Positions 62,437 through 64,000 of a stretch of 64,000 bases of DNA are shown here, in pieces. A program made the translations under genes and the position numbers. The notes under the pieces were generated by a model that made no database searches, was not told the DNA's origin, and worked only from the letters and a program-made list of their open reading frames with translations. Origin of the DNA: Candidatus Endomicrobiellum glyptotermitis (lineage in GTDB: Bacteria; Elusimicrobiota; Endomicrobiia; Endomicrobiales; Endomicrobiaceae); NCBI GenBank assembly GCA_031267715.1, contig JAIRYQ010000002.1, forward strand, positions 186,001 to 250,000. The letters run 5' to 3'. Each line of letters opens with the position of its first letter. Positions within the stretch are counted from its first letter, which is position 1.

Positions 62437-63666
62437 CTATTCCTCATTTAGCAGTAAATCTTCCCATTTTGCTCTTTTTCTTATTAAAGCAGTTTTTCTA
62501 CCGTCGACCAACACTTCAGCAAGTAAAGGCCTTGAATTATATTCTGAAGACATTGCTGCACCGTAAGCTCCGGCACAAGTTATAAGAACATACTCTCCTT
62601 GTGCCAAAACAGGAAGCATTCTATCTCTACCTATAAAATCACCACTTTCGCATATAGGTCCCACAACATCAGTTTTAACTTTTTTAGCGTTTATTTTTTT
62701 TATAGGTATAATTTCATGATAAGCTCCATACAAAGTAGGTCTCATTAAATCGTTCATTCCGGCGTCAGTAATAAGAAAATTTTTTTTATCAGAAAGTTTT
62801 CTATATATAACCTTTGCAAGAAGATATCCTGCATTAGCAGCTATAGAACGACCGGGTTCAAAAATGAATTTTTTATCTTTACCAAATACTAAAAATAACT
62901 CTGATATCAGCTGTTCAGGGGAGGGTGCCTTTTGGTCCTTGGTATATTCAATACCCAATCCCCCACCACAGTTTATATATTCAAGCCCAATACCATTTTT
63001 TTCTAAATCATCAACAATTTTTTTTATTTTTTTTGCTGCAATCTTAAACAGTCCAATATCCAAAATCTGAGAACCAATATGAGAATGTATGCCAAAAACT
63101 ACCACATTTTTCTTTTTTTTAGCAATCAAATATGCCATCACTGCATCTTCATAAGGTATGCCGAACTTTGTTCCTTTTTTTCCAGTGGCTATGTAAGAAT
63201 GTGTGTCTGGATCAACGTGTGGATTTATTCTAAATGCAATCTTTGCTTTAATTTTTACTCTACCTGCTATCTTATCTATCGCATCAAGTTCTTCGAGAGA
63301 TTCAACATTAAACATAAGAATCTTATTTTTCAAAGCATATTCTATTTCTTCTGAAGTTTTACCAACACCAGCATAGACTATTTTTGAAGGATTAAAATTT
63401 ACCTTCAAGCATCTGTATATTTCCCCCCCAGAAGTTGTATCCGCTCCAGCTCCAATATCAGCGAGAAGTTTTAAAATTGTCCTATTTGAATTCGCTTTGC
63501 ATGCAAAACATACAATATCCTTAGCACCCAACACTTTCTTATAATTTTCAAAATTGTTTATAAACTGTTTTTTTGAATAAATATATGTACTAGTACCGTA
63601 TTCTCTTGCAATATCAGATAGCTTCACCTGCTCTATGCATAAATCTTTATTTTTAAAATTAAGCAT
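62437..63666 (-). CDS. lysA: Diaminopimelate decarboxylase
   Basis: LysA decarboxylates meso-DAP to lysine. The 409-residue fold-type III PLP enzyme has the cofactor lysine in VCFACKANSNRTIL, HSHIGSQI, the phosphate-binding GGGLGIEY, FEPGRSIAANAG, and the partner cysteine region CESGDFIGRDR. CAGAYGAAMSSEYNSRP lies near the C-terminus. The ATG at 63666 follows a GAGGGGGGGAGGG tract; an in-frame GTG five codons earlier is the alternative. It is the first gene of the 19-gene minus-strand block. Confidence 0.97.
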   Translation of the reverse strand: MLNFKNKDLCIEQVKLSDIAREYGTSTYIYSKKQFINNFENYKKVLGAKDIVCFACKANSNRTILKLLADIGAGADTTSGGEIYRCLKVNFNPSKIVYAGVGKTSEEIEYALKNKILMFNVESLEELDAIDKIAGRVKIKAKIAFRINPHVDPDTHSYIATGKKGTKFGIPYEDAVMAYLIAKKKKNVVVFGIHSHIGSQILDIGLFKIAAKKIKKIVDDLEKNGIGLEYINCGGGLGIEYTKDQKAPSPEQLISELFLVFGKDKKFIFEPGRSIAANAGYLLAKVIYRKLSDKKNFLITDAGMNDLMRPTLYGAYHEIIPIKKINAKKVKTDVVGPICESGDFIGRDRMLPVLAQGEYVLITCAGAYGAAMSSEYNSRPLLAEVLVDGRKTALIRKRAKWEDLLLNEE

Positions 63667-64000
63667 CCCTCCCCCCCTCACTTCTCTATCTTATATAGTA
63701 GTTTTTCATCATAATTTTCGAAATTTACACACTTTTAATAAAAGATAACTACCGAAACTTTAACAAAACAACATATATAAAAACCTCTTTTTTATTACCA
63801 TACACTTTAAAGCTAAAAACTCAAACTACAAACTGTTAATTATTACAGAATGCAACAGACGAGATATATATTAAACTTAGTCTTTTGCTTTGCCCATCCC
63901 TATTCCAGAATATCTAGCAACACAAAAACACGTAAACATTTTATAAAATTCACCAACAAGATCTGCGCAAATACTTGATGTTTCAATCCAAAACCATGAT
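63667..64000. other. Upstream region of lysA
   Basis: This AT-rich region is expected to hold the promoter of the lysA block, but no convincing -35/-10 pair was seen. The outer part carries a partial open frame (63877-64000) listed separately. Confidence 0.4.
63877..64000 (-). CDS. C-terminal end of an unidentified ORF (cut by window edge)
   Basis: A minus-strand frame is open from the window edge for 40 codons to a TAA at 63877. It contains SSICADLVGEFYKMFTCFC and ends GIGMGKAKD. It has a protein-like composition with three cysteines and several aromatic residues, but I do not recognise it. It could be the end of an intact gene upstream of lysA or a fossil. Confidence 0.35.
   Translation of the reverse strand, partial: SWFWIETSSICADLVGEFYKMFTCFCVARYSGIGMGKAKD

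Noticed and set aside
1-64000. CRISPR arrays, integrases, transposases or prophage genes
   Set aside because: No regularly spaced direct repeats and no recognisable mobility or cas genes were seen on either strand.

Overview
The window is AT-rich bacterial chromosome. It carries primary-metabolism and cell-envelope genes almost entirely on the minus strand; only mnmG, an outer-membrane-barrel gene and one M23 peptidase gene are clearly on the plus strand. Several ~0.3-1.8 kb gaps hold no intact gene but do hold decayed coding fragments. Low GC, complete amino-acid and peptidoglycan pathways, a diderm envelope (barrel protein, lipoprotein-processing enzymes, meso-DAP synthesis), the DapL lysine route, a split 'archaeal-type' glutamate synthase and many gene fossils together suggest a genome-reduced endosymbiont. 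My best guess is the Elusimicrobia/Endomicrobium (Termite Group 1) lineage. That assignment rests on family knowledge and was not tested by a search.

Layout. 1-2.7 kb: tsaD (cut by the window edge), an unknown membrane protein, an EnvC-like degenerate M23 protein and FtsX. 2.7-9.2 kb: trpS, mnmG (+) and two fossil-bearing gaps. 8.3-15.2 kb: a compact operon yggS-proC-yggU-ileS-lspA-lgt-rluD with a recognisable promoter. 16.2-19.1 kb: a frameshifted small gene, metK and recA. 19.1-22.0 kb: a decayed region (possible DnaQ-like exonuclease), a GC-richer stretch that folds like a structured RNA, a 28-codon ORF with a perfect ribosome-binding site, and the outer-membrane barrel gene (+). 22.0-31.3 kb: carA, an amino-acid permease, carB, purF and pyrG, i.e. 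carbamoyl phosphate plus nucleotide synthesis built around glutamine. 31.7-37.1 kb: a five-gene split glutamate synthase with its own ferredoxin and flavoprotein. 37.5-42.1 kb: tRNA-Leu(UAA), gltX, long-form hisG, a CvpA-like protein and a DUF1015 protein. 42.3-43.5 kb: an active-site-complete M23 peptidase (+), probably from a leaderless mRNA. 44.3-63.7 kb: a long co-directional block, in transcription order lysA-dapF-dapA-dapB-dapL-murC-murB-ddl-ftsQ-ftsA-ftsZ-pgeF-pheA-hisC-aroF-tyrA-aroA-plsC-ispH.

How it fits together. The large block joins lysine/meso-DAP synthesis to the murein precursor ligases, the divisome core and aromatic amino-acid synthesis. Glutamine is the shared nitrogen currency of GltS, CarA, PurF and PyrG, and an amino-acid importer sits between carA and carB. 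The two M23 proteins and FtsX point to regulated septal murein splitting.

The most unusual items are a perfect 53-bp inverted copy of the purF 5' end between purF and carB, genes broken at homopolymer runs where slippage could restore the frame, the unassigned RNA-like region upstream of the barrel gene, and FtsX without an intact FtsE beside it.
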